Below the pieces are notes generated by a model that ran no database searches, was not told the DNA's origin, and worked only from the letters and a program-made list of their open reading frames with translations. A stretch of 30,458 nt of DNA, taken from positions 1 through 30,458 of the forward strand of contig URCM01000025.1 in the NCBI GenBank assembly GCA_900546355.1. Direction: 5' to 3'. The translations under genes were made by a program, and so were the position numbers. This stretch comes from an uncultured Bacteroides sp. (GTDB lineage Bacteria; Bacteroidota; Bacteroidia; Bacteroidales; Bacteroidaceae). Positions 15,018-22,084 of the stretch are shown piece after piece (position 1 is the first letter of the stretch; every line of letters begins with the position of its first letter).

Positions 15018-16529
15018 ATGATACACAAAGTATTAATCGCTAACCGTGGTGAGATAGCTGTGCGGGTAATGCGCTCCTGCCGGGAGATGGGCATCCGTAC
15101 CGTTGCTGTCTTTTCAGAAGCCGACAGAACGGCACGCCACGTATTTTATGCAGACGAAGCTTGCTTGATAGGCCCTGCAGCTTCGCGTGATAGTTATTTG
15201 AACATTGATAAGATTATCATGGCAGCCAAACGTCATGGTGCGGATGCTATCCATCCGGGATATGGCTTCTTGTCGGAAAATTCGGAGTTTGCACGTCGAT
15301 GCCGTGAAGAAGGCATTATTTTTATTGGTCCCGATCCGGAAACAATGGACGCGATGGGCGACAAGATTTCGGCGCGCAAGCACATGATTGCGGCGGGAGT
15401 GCCTGTTGTGCCGGGCACAGAGCAACCTTTGCAAAGTGTAGAAGAAGCCAAAGAAATCTGTAACCGCATCGGTTATCCCGTGATGCTGAAAGCCTCGATG
15501 GGCGGGGGCGGTAAGGGGATGCGCCTCATTCATAGCGAAGACGAGGTTGAAGAAGCTTATAACACAGCCCGTTCGGAATCGATGTCTTCGTTCGGAGACG
15601 ATACGGTATACCTTGAGAAGTTTGTGGAAGAACCGCATCACATCGAGTTCCAGATTTTAGGTGATAATTACGGAAACGCTGTCCATCTTTTCGAGCGTGA
15701 ATGTTCTATCCAGCGCCGTAATCAGAAAATAGTGGAAGAAACCCCCTCTCCGTTTGTTACTCCCGAGCTTCGCCAGAAGATGGGAGAAGCGGCTGTAGCC
15801 GCGGCAAAAGCCGTTCATTACAAAGGTGCCGGCACCATCGAATTCCTCGTAGACAAACATCGTAACTTTTATTTCCTCGAAATGAATACACGCCTCCAGG
15901 TGGAACACCCGATTACCGAAGAAGTGGTAGGGGTGGACTTGGTGAAGGACCAGATTCGTATTGCCAACGGTGAACCGCTTCATTATAAGCAAGAAGACTT
16001 GAAGCAGCGCGGACATGCCATAGAGTGCCGTATCTGTGCCGAAGATACCGAAAATAATTTCATGCCTTCGCCGGGTATTATCCGTCAGTTGACTGAACCG
16101 AACGGTATCGGTGTACGTATCGACAGTTATGTATACGATGGCTATGAAATTCCTATTTATTATGATCCGATGATTGGCAAGCTGATTGTATGGGCTACCA
16201 CACGCCAGTTTGCTATCGAACGGATGCGCCGCGTGTTGTATGAATATAAAATAACCGGCCTGAAGACCAACATTGCGTATCTGCGCCACATCATGAATGT
16301 ACCCGATTTTGTAGAAGGCCACTATAATACCCTATTCATTCCGAAGCATCAGGAAATGTTACGCCAATGGGCTGGGCAGAAAGAAGGAGATACGGAGAAT
16401 ATCGCCATGATAGCCGCATACATCGATTATCTGATGAATCTGGAAGAAAACAAGTCGGGAGCATCTGATAACCGGCCTATCAGCCGTTGGCGTGAGTTTG
16501 GTTTGAAGAAAGGAGTATTACGGATTTAA
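15018..16529 (+). CDS. accC: Biotin carboxylase subunit of an acyl-CoA carboxylase
   Basis: A 503-residue ATP-dependent enzyme that carboxylates the biotin of the carrier protein encoded next. The N-terminal domain starts IHKVLIANRGEIAVRVMRSC, and HPGYGFLSENSEFA is the usual second signature. The ATP-grasp domain carries the glycine loop KASMGGGGKGMRLI (about 158-171), ECSIQRRNQKIVEE, and the metal and catalytic segment FLEMNTRLQVEHPITEEV. The biotin carboxylase C-domain follows (ECRICAED). About 50 residues longer than E. coli AccC, with the surplus at the C terminus, as in separate-subunit propionyl-type enzymes. An ATG nine bases upstream is out of frame; this start begins the fold directly. 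First gene of a four-gene operon. The symbol describes the activity; the acyl substrate is set by the downstream carboxyltransferase. Confidence 0.95.
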   Translation: MIHKVLIANRGEIAVRVMRSCREMGIRTVAVFSEADRTARHVFYADEACLIGPAASRDSYLNIDKIIMAAKRHGADAIHPGYGFLSENSEFARRCREEGIIFIGPDPETMDAMGDKISARKHMIAAGVPVVPGTEQPLQSVEEAKEICNRIGYPVMLKASMGGGGKGMRLIHSEDEVEEAYNTARSESMSSFGDDTVYLEKFVEEPHHIEFQILGDNYGNAVHLFERECSIQRRNQKIVEETPSPFVTPELRQKMGEAAVAAAKAVHYKGAGTIEFLVDKHRNFYFLEMNTRLQVEHPITEEVVGVDLVKDQIRIANGEPLHYKQEDLKQRGHAIECRICAEDTENNFMPSPGIIRQLTEPNGIGVRIDSYVYDGYEIPIYYDPMIGKLIVWATTRQFAIERMRRVLYEYKITGLKTNIAYLRHIMNVPDFVEGHYNTLFIPKHQEMLRQWAGQKEGDTENIAMIAAYIDYLMNLEENKSGASDNRPISRWREFGLKKGVLRI

Positions 16530-16540
16530 GTCGGTTGGTT

Positions 16541-16609
16541 TTTAAGTTTTTGGGGGTTAGTAAGTTGAGGCTCTAAACCAGGCTGATTCGGGAACTCAAA
16601 AAACTTAAA
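16541..16609 (+). repeat. Inverted repeat between carboxylase genes
   Basis: TTTAAGTTTTTG (16541-16552) faces CAAAAAACTTAAA (16597-16609) with a one-base bulge and a loop of about 44 nt. It sits in the 108-base gap inside the operon and has no T run after the 3' arm, so it is more likely a stability or processing element than a terminator. Confidence 0.45.
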
Positions 16610-16637
16610 GATTTAGAAACTTATAAACTCAGAAAAC

Positions 16638-17159
16638 ATGGAAATACATATAGGAGACAGAGTAGCTGACGTGACATTGGTTAGCAAAGAAGGCAACAAG
16701 GTGCAGCTCACCATCGACGGCGTGCCTTATGATGTAGACATTGTGATGGCAGAAAACGGAAGTTGCTCCATTTTGCATAACGGTAAATCGTATAACGCCG
16801 AATTGATTCGTAAGGAAGGCGGTAAAAGTTATACGGTAAACGCACATTACCAGTCGTATAATGTGGATATTATCGATTCGCAGGAGAAGTATTTGCGTAT
16901 GCGGAAAAATGCAGACGAGAAACAACAGGACAAGATTGTTTCGCCGATGCCGGGCAAGGTAGTGAAAATACCTGTAAAGGCAGGCGACCGCTTGGAAGCG
17001 GGCGATATCGTTGCGGTTATCGAAGCTATGAAGATGCAAAGTAACTACAAGGTAAACAGCCCGTGTGTGGTAAAAGACATCTTGGTGAACGAGGGTGACT
17101 CGGTGAACAGCAACCAGGTGATTATGACACTTGATGTGATAAACGAAGAAGAAAATTAA
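16638..17159 (+). CDS. Biotin carboxyl carrier subunit of the acyl-CoA carboxylase
   Basis: A 173-residue protein. The C-terminal ~75 residues are a biotinyl domain: SPMPGKVVKIPVKAGDRLEAGD leads to the biotinylation motif EAMKMQSN with Lys132 as the attachment site. The N-terminal half (residues 1 to about 90: DVTLVSKEGNKVQLTIDGV, GKSYNAELIRKEGGKSY) is beta-rich and in length and position resembles the BT linker domain that joins biotin carboxylase and carrier in propionyl-CoA carboxylase alpha chains. A Lys-rich, Glu/Asp-containing hinge separates the halves. It lies between the biotin carboxylase and carboxyltransferase genes, five bases before the latter. The carrier role is certain; the BT assignment is inference. 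Confidence 0.93.
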   Translation: MEIHIGDRVADVTLVSKEGNKVQLTIDGVPYDVDIVMAENGSCSILHNGKSYNAELIRKEGGKSYTVNAHYQSYNVDIIDSQEKYLRMRKNADEKQQDKIVSPMPGKVVKIPVKAGDRLEAGDIVAVIEAMKMQSNYKVNSPCVVKDILVNEGDSVNSNQVIMTLDVINEEEN

Positions 17160-17164
17160 CGGCT

Positions 17165-18697
17165 ATGACTACAGCAGAACAATATAAAAAATTCGAGGAG
17201 CTTGACAAGCTGGCTTCTCAAGGTGGAGGTGTAGAACGTATTGAGAAACAACATGCCAACGGCCACATGACTGCGCGCGAACGCATTGATATGTTGCTCG
17301 ATAAAGGAACGTTCAACGAGATAGACAAACTGGTGATTCACCATTGTACTGATTTTGGAATGGATAAGAAGCACATTCCGGGCGACGGTATCGTATGCGG
17401 ATATGGTAAGATAGACGGGCGTCTGGTATATGTGTATGCTTACGACTTTACGGTGTTTGGCGGTACGCTGAGTACGACAGGAGCGAAAAAAATTGTCAAG
17501 GTACAGGAATTGGCTTTGAAGAACGGCGCTCCGGTGATAGCATTGAATGACTCAGGTGGCGCGCGTATTCAGGAAGGGGTAGGCAGTATTTCCGGATATG
17601 CTTCTATCTTTTACCAAAATACGATTGCTTCGGGAGTGATTCCACAGATTTCTGCAATCTTAGGGCCTTGTGCGGGTGGGGCATGTTATTCTCCTGCCTT
17701 GACCGATTTTATCTTTATGGTAAAAGAGAAAAGCCACATGTTTATCACCGGTCCCGATGTGGTAAAGGCGGTTACGCACGAAGAGGTTGACAAGGAAGAG
17801 CTGGGTGGCGCTTATACGCATAGCAGCAAGAGCGGTGTGACGCATTTCCTTTGCGAAACAGAAGAAGAAACCTTGATGAGCATTCGCGAACTGTTGAGTT
17901 TCCTTCCTTCTAATAATATGGAAGACGCACCCATTGTGCCATGTACCGATGATATCCATCGTGCGGACGAGTCGTTGATGAATGTTATTCCCGACGACCC
18001 CAATATGCCATACGACATCAAGAATATTATCGAGCCGGTGGTAGACGACCACTATTTCTTTGAGATTATGCCTCATTTCGCCAAAAATATCGTTATCGGT
18101 TTTGCCCGTTTGGGTGGCCGTTCGGTAGGTATTGTGGCTAATCAGCCCGCTTATCTGGCAGGTGTGCTCGACATTGACGCGTCTGACAAAGCGTCCCGTT
18201 TCATTCGTTTCTGCGATTGTTTCAACATACCTATCATTACCTTCGAAGACGTTCCGGGCTTCCTCCCCGGCTGCACGCAAGAGCATAACGGTATCATCCG
18301 TCATGGAGCGAAGATTGTTTACGCATATGCGGAAGCCACTGTGCCTAAGATTACGGTAATTACCCGCAAAGCCTATGGAGGTGCATACATTGTGATGAAC
18401 AGCAAACCTATCGGTGCGGATGTGAACTTCTCGTATCCTACAGCCGAAATTGCTGTAATGGGTGCCGATGGTGCCGTGAATATCTTGTACCGTAAAGCTA
18501 CGCCCGAAGAAAAGGCGCAAGCCATTGAAGAATACAAGGAAAAATTCTCTAACCCGTATCGGGCGGCCGAGCAAGGTTACATCGACGAAATCATTTTGCC
18601 GAAGGACACCCGTTTCAAACTGATTCAGGTATTGGAGATGACTCAGAATAAGAGTCAAAGCAATCCGCCGAAGAAACACGGCAATATGCCGCTGTAA
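17165..18697 (+). CDS. Acyl-CoA carboxylase carboxyltransferase (propionyl-CoA carboxylase beta type)
   Basis: A 510-residue crotonase-fold carboxyltransferase moving CO2 between carboxybiotin and acyl-CoA. Signatures are HANGHMTARERIDMLLD at the N terminus, LNDSGGARIQEGVGSISGYASIF, and the oxyanion-hole segments ILGPCAGGACYSPALTDF and DVPGFLPGCTQEHNGIIRHGAK, then AYGGAYIVMNSKPIGAD and PTAEIAVMGADGAVNI. Length and motifs match the PccB/MmdA group, not split AccA-AccD. Because the operon supplies an ATP-using biotin carboxylase and lacks the membrane-bound beta and gamma subunits of sodium-pumping decarboxylases, I favour propionyl-CoA or acetyl-CoA carboxylation. In Bacteroidota a link to methylmalonyl-CoA and propionate metabolism is expected. 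Confidence 0.94.
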   Translation: MTTAEQYKKFEELDKLASQGGGVERIEKQHANGHMTARERIDMLLDKGTFNEIDKLVIHHCTDFGMDKKHIPGDGIVCGYGKIDGRLVYVYAYDFTVFGGTLSTTGAKKIVKVQELALKNGAPVIALNDSGGARIQEGVGSISGYASIFYQNTIASGVIPQISAILGPCAGGACYSPALTDFIFMVKEKSHMFITGPDVVKAVTHEEVDKEELGGAYTHSSKSGVTHFLCETEEETLMSIRELLSFLPSNNMEDAPIVPCTDDIHRADESLMNVIPDDPNMPYDIKNIIEPVVDDHYFFEIMPHFAKNIVIGFARLGGRSVGIVANQPAYLAGVLDIDASDKASRFIRFCDCFNIPIITFEDVPGFLPGCTQEHNGIIRHGAKIVYAYAEATVPKITVITRKAYGGAYIVMNSKPIGADVNFSYPTAEIAVMGADGAVNILYRKATPEEKAQAIEEYKEKFSNPYRAAEQGYIDEIILPKDTRFKLIQVLEMTQNKSQSNPPKKHGNMPL

Positions 18698-18706
18698 TTG
18701 ATTGTG

Positions 18707-19513
18707 ATGAATCTGATGAAACTGATAGGAGTGGTGTTGTGCTTCCTTTTCTTCTTGCCGGTATATGGTGAGAAGAAAGGGAAGACACACCGCGAACCTT
18801 TATTTGGCAAGTCTCAGGCTGCGTATCAAGTCACATCCAATGCATTGAAAGGTGCCACATTTTATTTAGTCAGCGGACATGGAGGTCCCGATCCGGGGTG
18901 TATCGGCAAATATCAAGGACACGAATTGCATGAAGATGAATATGCTTATGATATTATTTTGCGTTTAGGACGCGAGTTGTTGAAACGAGGTGCGAAAGTG
19001 CACTTTATTATTCAAGATTCTAAAGACGGCATCCGTAACACTTACATTTTGAAAAACAGTAAGCGGGAAACTTGCATGGGGAAGCCAATCCCGTTGGGGC
19101 AAATTGCCCGTTTGCAGCAACGGTGTGATGCTATCAACCGGCTTTATCGGAAAGATAAAAGCAAATACAAGCGGGCGATATTCATTCATGTAGACAGTCG
19201 TAGTCGTGGCAAACAGACCGATGTGTATTTTTATCATGCGCCTGGCAGCAAGTATGGCAAGCGTTTGGCACTTCAATTGCGAAAGACGTTCAAAGCGAAA
19301 TACGACATTCATCAGCCTAACCGCGGATTTGACGGTACGGTAAGCGGACGTAATTTGTATGTCTTGCGTCATACCACTCCTTACGCCGTTTTCTTGGAGG
19401 TAGGAAACATCCGGAATGCGCGCGACCAGCAACGTTTGGTAATACCCGACAATCGCCAGGCGTTGGCGAATTGGATAACCGATGCTATCGTGAAGGATTA
19501 CAAAGGGAAATGA
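18707..19513 (+). CDS. Exported N-acetylmuramoyl-L-alanine amidase (Amidase_3)
   Basis: A zinc amidase that cuts the bond between N-acetylmuramic acid and L-alanine in peptidoglycan. I start at ATG 18707 (MNLMKLIGVVLCFLFFLPVYG, a signal peptide), giving 268 residues; a TTG at 18698 or an ATG at 18716 are alternatives. SGHGGPDPGCIG holds the first zinc His; HELHEDEYAYDI follows with the second ligand Glu; FIHVDSR gives the third (His); FLEVGNIRN carries the catalytic Glu close to the C terminus. The second half lacks a peptidoglycan-binding module. It begins ten bases after the carboxyltransferase stop and shares the transcript, though the pathways seem unrelated. A very strong terminator follows. 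Confidence 0.9.
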   Translation: MNLMKLIGVVLCFLFFLPVYGEKKGKTHREPLFGKSQAAYQVTSNALKGATFYLVSGHGGPDPGCIGKYQGHELHEDEYAYDIILRLGRELLKRGAKVHFIIQDSKDGIRNTYILKNSKRETCMGKPIPLGQIARLQQRCDAINRLYRKDKSKYKRAIFIHVDSRSRGKQTDVYFYHAPGSKYGKRLALQLRKTFKAKYDIHQPNRGFDGTVSGRNLYVLRHTTPYAVFLEVGNIRNARDQQRLVIPDNRQALANWITDAIVKDYKGK

Positions 19514-19515
19514 GC

Positions 19516-19576
19516 AAAAAATGAGGGATGAAAAATAAATGAATGTATCTTGCTTATTTTTCATCCCTCATTTTTT
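19516..19576 (+). terminator. Intrinsic terminator with 23-bp perfect stem
   Basis: 19516-19538 is the exact reverse complement of 19554-19576, around a 15-base loop, with T continuing past the stem. It starts three bases after the amidase stop. The A/T ends make it a two-way structure. Confidence 0.85.
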
Positions 19577-19665
19577 TATTGCATACGGATGTCCGCAATT
19601 AGTCCATCCGGCCGCGTTAAAGACTGGTCTGTCTGAAAAACCGGTAGTAACAATCTGCCCCATTA

Positions 19666-19785
19666 TATAACTGCATCGCAAACACGATTAGTAATCGTCA
19701 CGCTGTACGATTAGTAATCGTCATGCTGTACGATTAGTAATCGTCATGCTGTACGATTAGTAATCGTACAGATGTGGCAGTTATA
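19666..19785. repeat. Four palindromes at exact 23-bp period inside an inverted repeat
   Basis: The 15-base palindrome ACGATTA-G-TAATCGT occurs at 19684, 19707, 19730 and 19753, exactly 23 bases apart, with an 8-base link TCAYGCTG-like (CAC, CAT, CAT variants). The last copy extends to a 23-base palindrome at 19749-19771. The array is enclosed by TATAACTGC (19666-19674) and GCAGTTATA (19777-19785), a perfect 9-bp inverted repeat. It lies between two convergent genes, so it is not an ordinary promoter. No ORF spans it. I do not recognise it as a named element. Confidence 0.85.
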
Positions 19786-19823
19786 CTTCCCATAATCCAG
19801 ACGATAAAAACTTTTTTGCATGG

Positions 19824-22013
19824 CTAAAGCATATCGGGAATGAGGTGGATAAAGAGTTTCGAAACGCCTTGTTCCAGCAGAGCTTCTTTGTCGGATGTCA
19901 GTGCCTTGATAAATTCTTCGTGCGTTTTACAGAGCGCGGCGGCATTGCGGTAATACACCAAAGCTTCAGGTATGTTTTTCATGGCTAAACAAATATGTCC
20001 CATGTTTAGCCAGTCTGCCATCGGTATACCGGATGTGCCGGCATCGTCTGCATGGGTCACCATCTTGTAAAACCGGAGTGCGTCTCCATATTTTCCGGTC
20101 ATAAAGTAACCCCAGCCTATGGCTCGTTGGGCATTGAGCGGTGTTTTGTCTAAATACTCTACCTTAAAGAAATAAGCCAACGCTTTGTCGTACTGACGCA
20201 TAGTAGCCAGGCATTGTCCCATTTGAAGCAGAAGGTTCAGGTCGTCGGGTTGCATTTCTTTTACTTTATCGTAACATTCCAACGCTTGCTGGTATTGCCG
20301 GGTCCGCTTATAGCATTGGGCTAAATGCTTTAAAGTCCATATATGGTCGGGTTTGATTAAATCCGCTTGATTGTATGCTTTGATAGCTTCTTCGTAGTTT
20401 TTCATTTTCTGGAAACAGAAGCCTAACTTCTGCATGACTTCGGCTGTAGGCTTTTCTTCTTGGTTCAATCTTTGGTAAAGGGCGGCGGCTTCTTCCATAT
20501 AGTCTTTTGCAAACAATTGGTCGGCAATGCGTTTCAATGTTTCCGGGTTATCAAACAAAGGTTTGAGCGGAAGGCAATTCCACAAATCGAGTTTGTTCTT
20601 GAATATATCCGTCATCTCATTTTTGTAGGGCCACAGCTTGCAGAAACGATAGAGGTCGTGGATGTACTGACGGCTGATTGTTTTAGATGTAGGCGTTTCT
20701 TTAGCAGCTTCGGTTATCGCCTGCATTTCTTTGGATTGGTTCTCGCTTGCCGCATTGATGCTTGCCACCAGGTAGTCGCGTTGGTTGGGAGGCAGGTTGA
20801 ACAAAGTAAGGCAAAATGAATATTTATCAGAGTTGCAAAATATCGGCGAGTCCATAATCAGTCCAGCCATTGACACATTCCCGTTTTTTTCATTTTGGAA
20901 GAGTTCTGCTATTTCAGGAGCCTGTTTGTCGAATGGGTAGAACCAATGTGCTGCTTGACGGAAGAACGGATAATTTTTCAGTTGCGCGAAAGTACTCATA
21001 TACGTATCGGCACCTTCCATTTGCAGTTCGCCTAATTCGCGGATGCTGTTTTCTATTTGCTTTAAGTCTTTCGTCCATTCCGGATTCTTGTCTTCCAAAT
21101 CTTCCAAATCGATGATTTTCATATCTTGGTTGAGCATTCCCGATTTGCGAATCATCTGCGGGATGATTTCTTCACGCATTCTTTTCCCGATTTTTTCCGT
21201 TTCACGCGAAAGCAACAGCAAGGTTTGTATATGAAGCAAATCTTTGGCTGCATTGCCTGTTTCGTTTAGCAATGACAAAGCCGCCAGCAGGTCGGGATAG
21301 AGGCGTAAACGCTCTTCTTGGTAATAGACTACTAATGCAATTCCTGTCAATGCCCGCTGGGTAACCAGTGGGTCGGCATCTGGTTGGTAAGCGTTGAGCA
21401 GGAACCGGAACTTATGTTGGTCGAATACTTGGAGCAGGCTTAAAGTGACCGCGCTAAGCATAACGGCAATGTCGCTTGCCGGTATCAGCAACGAAGTAAG
21501 GAACTCACCGGCTTGGCGGAAGTCTTCTTCTGTCCATCGCGGTGAAGCCCATGCTTTGTCAAACAAGTCATCTACAGCTTGCTCGTGACGCCGGTAAAGT
21601 TCTTTTCTTGTATCCGGTTGTGTTTCATCCCCCATGGGTAGTTGAGCCAGTGCCATATCCTCGCTTAATGTTTCTAATGTGATTTTTATCTCTTGGAAAC
21701 GATGAGGAGGATTTTGCGTCAGGCGGTTGTATGTACCGGCAAGATATCCTGTTTTCTTTTGGCAATTGCCGATGTAATTCACGGTATCTGCTATTTCGTA
21801 GGTCTTGCGACGTATGGACTGGTACAGGTTTTCCCGTGTGGGGTCGTCCATGCCTTGCGATGCATATTCTAACATATAATTATAGGTCATCGATATGTTT
21901 TCAAGGTCTGCCTGCATTTCCCAGCTTTTAGTGTTCGTTATAAAAGCCTGCAGTTGGATTAGGGCTTCTTTCAATCGGTGTTGGTCTAAGAGTTCAATTA
22001 TTTGCTCGTACAT
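19824..22013 (-). CDS. Large TPR-repeat protein of unknown function
   Basis: A 729-residue cytosolic protein. I start at MYEQIIELLDQHRLKEALIQ because the first helical repeat begins there; the longer frame from 22070 would run through the promoter. There is no signal peptide. The first ~500 residues are helical, with few features recognisable by eye. From about residue 515 to the end there are about five tetratricopeptide repeats, e.g. MQKLGFCFQKMKNYEEAIKAYNQA, LAQCYKRTRQYQQALECYDKV and MGQCLATMRQYDKALAYF, with A and G at the usual packing positions. TPR proteins are scaffolds, so partner binding is likely. It is divergent from mfd over a shared 71-base gap and convergent with the amidase gene. 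I do not recognise a named family for the N-terminal part. Confidence 0.85.
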   Translation of the reverse strand: MYEQIIELLDQHRLKEALIQLQAFITNTKSWEMQADLENISMTYNYMLEYASQGMDDPTRENLYQSIRRKTYEIADTVNYIGNCQKKTGYLAGTYNRLTQNPPHRFQEIKITLETLSEDMALAQLPMGDETQPDTRKELYRRHEQAVDDLFDKAWASPRWTEEDFRQAGEFLTSLLIPASDIAVMLSAVTLSLLQVFDQHKFRFLLNAYQPDADPLVTQRALTGIALVVYYQEERLRLYPDLLAALSLLNETGNAAKDLLHIQTLLLLSRETEKIGKRMREEIIPQMIRKSGMLNQDMKIIDLEDLEDKNPEWTKDLKQIENSIRELGELQMEGADTYMSTFAQLKNYPFFRQAAHWFYPFDKQAPEIAELFQNEKNGNVSMAGLIMDSPIFCNSDKYSFCLTLFNLPPNQRDYLVASINAASENQSKEMQAITEAAKETPTSKTISRQYIHDLYRFCKLWPYKNEMTDIFKNKLDLWNCLPLKPLFDNPETLKRIADQLFAKDYMEEAAALYQRLNQEEKPTAEVMQKLGFCFQKMKNYEEAIKAYNQADLIKPDHIWTLKHLAQCYKRTRQYQQALECYDKVKEMQPDDLNLLLQMGQCLATMRQYDKALAYFFKVEYLDKTPLNAQRAIGWGYFMTGKYGDALRFYKMVTHADDAGTSGIPMADWLNMGHICLAMKNIPEALVYYRNAAALCKTHEEFIKALTSDKEALLEQGVSKLFIHLIPDML

Positions 22014-22036
22014 AAGTTTCTCGGGTTTGATAGGTG

Positions 22037-22064
22037 CAAATGTAGCAATAATTTTGTAATTTTG
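22037..22064. promoter_or_regulatory. Back-to-back -7 boxes for the TPR gene and mfd
   Basis: TACATTTG on the minus strand (22037-22044) serves the TPR gene, and TAATTTTG on the plus strand (22057-22064) serves mfd. Both match TAnnTTTG, are 12 bases apart and point in opposite directions, so polymerase at one should hinder the other. Neither has an obvious -33 TTG at the ideal distance. Confidence 0.6.
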
Positions 22065-22084
22065 CCGCATCTATCGAAATAACA

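Noticed and set aside
14753..15094. Minus-strand protein of 87-113 residues
   Set aside because: Overlaps the start of the biotin carboxylase gene, has no ribosome site or domain, and the plus-strand promoter runs through it.
17660..18790. 376-codon minus-strand frame over the carboxyltransferase
   Set aside because: Antisense shadow of a clear carboxyltransferase gene; His- and Asn-rich with no domain.
19684..19767. CRISPR array
   Set aside because: Only four 15-base repeats with near-identical 8-base links, no variable spacers and no cas gene. The repeats are full palindromes at a 23-bp period.
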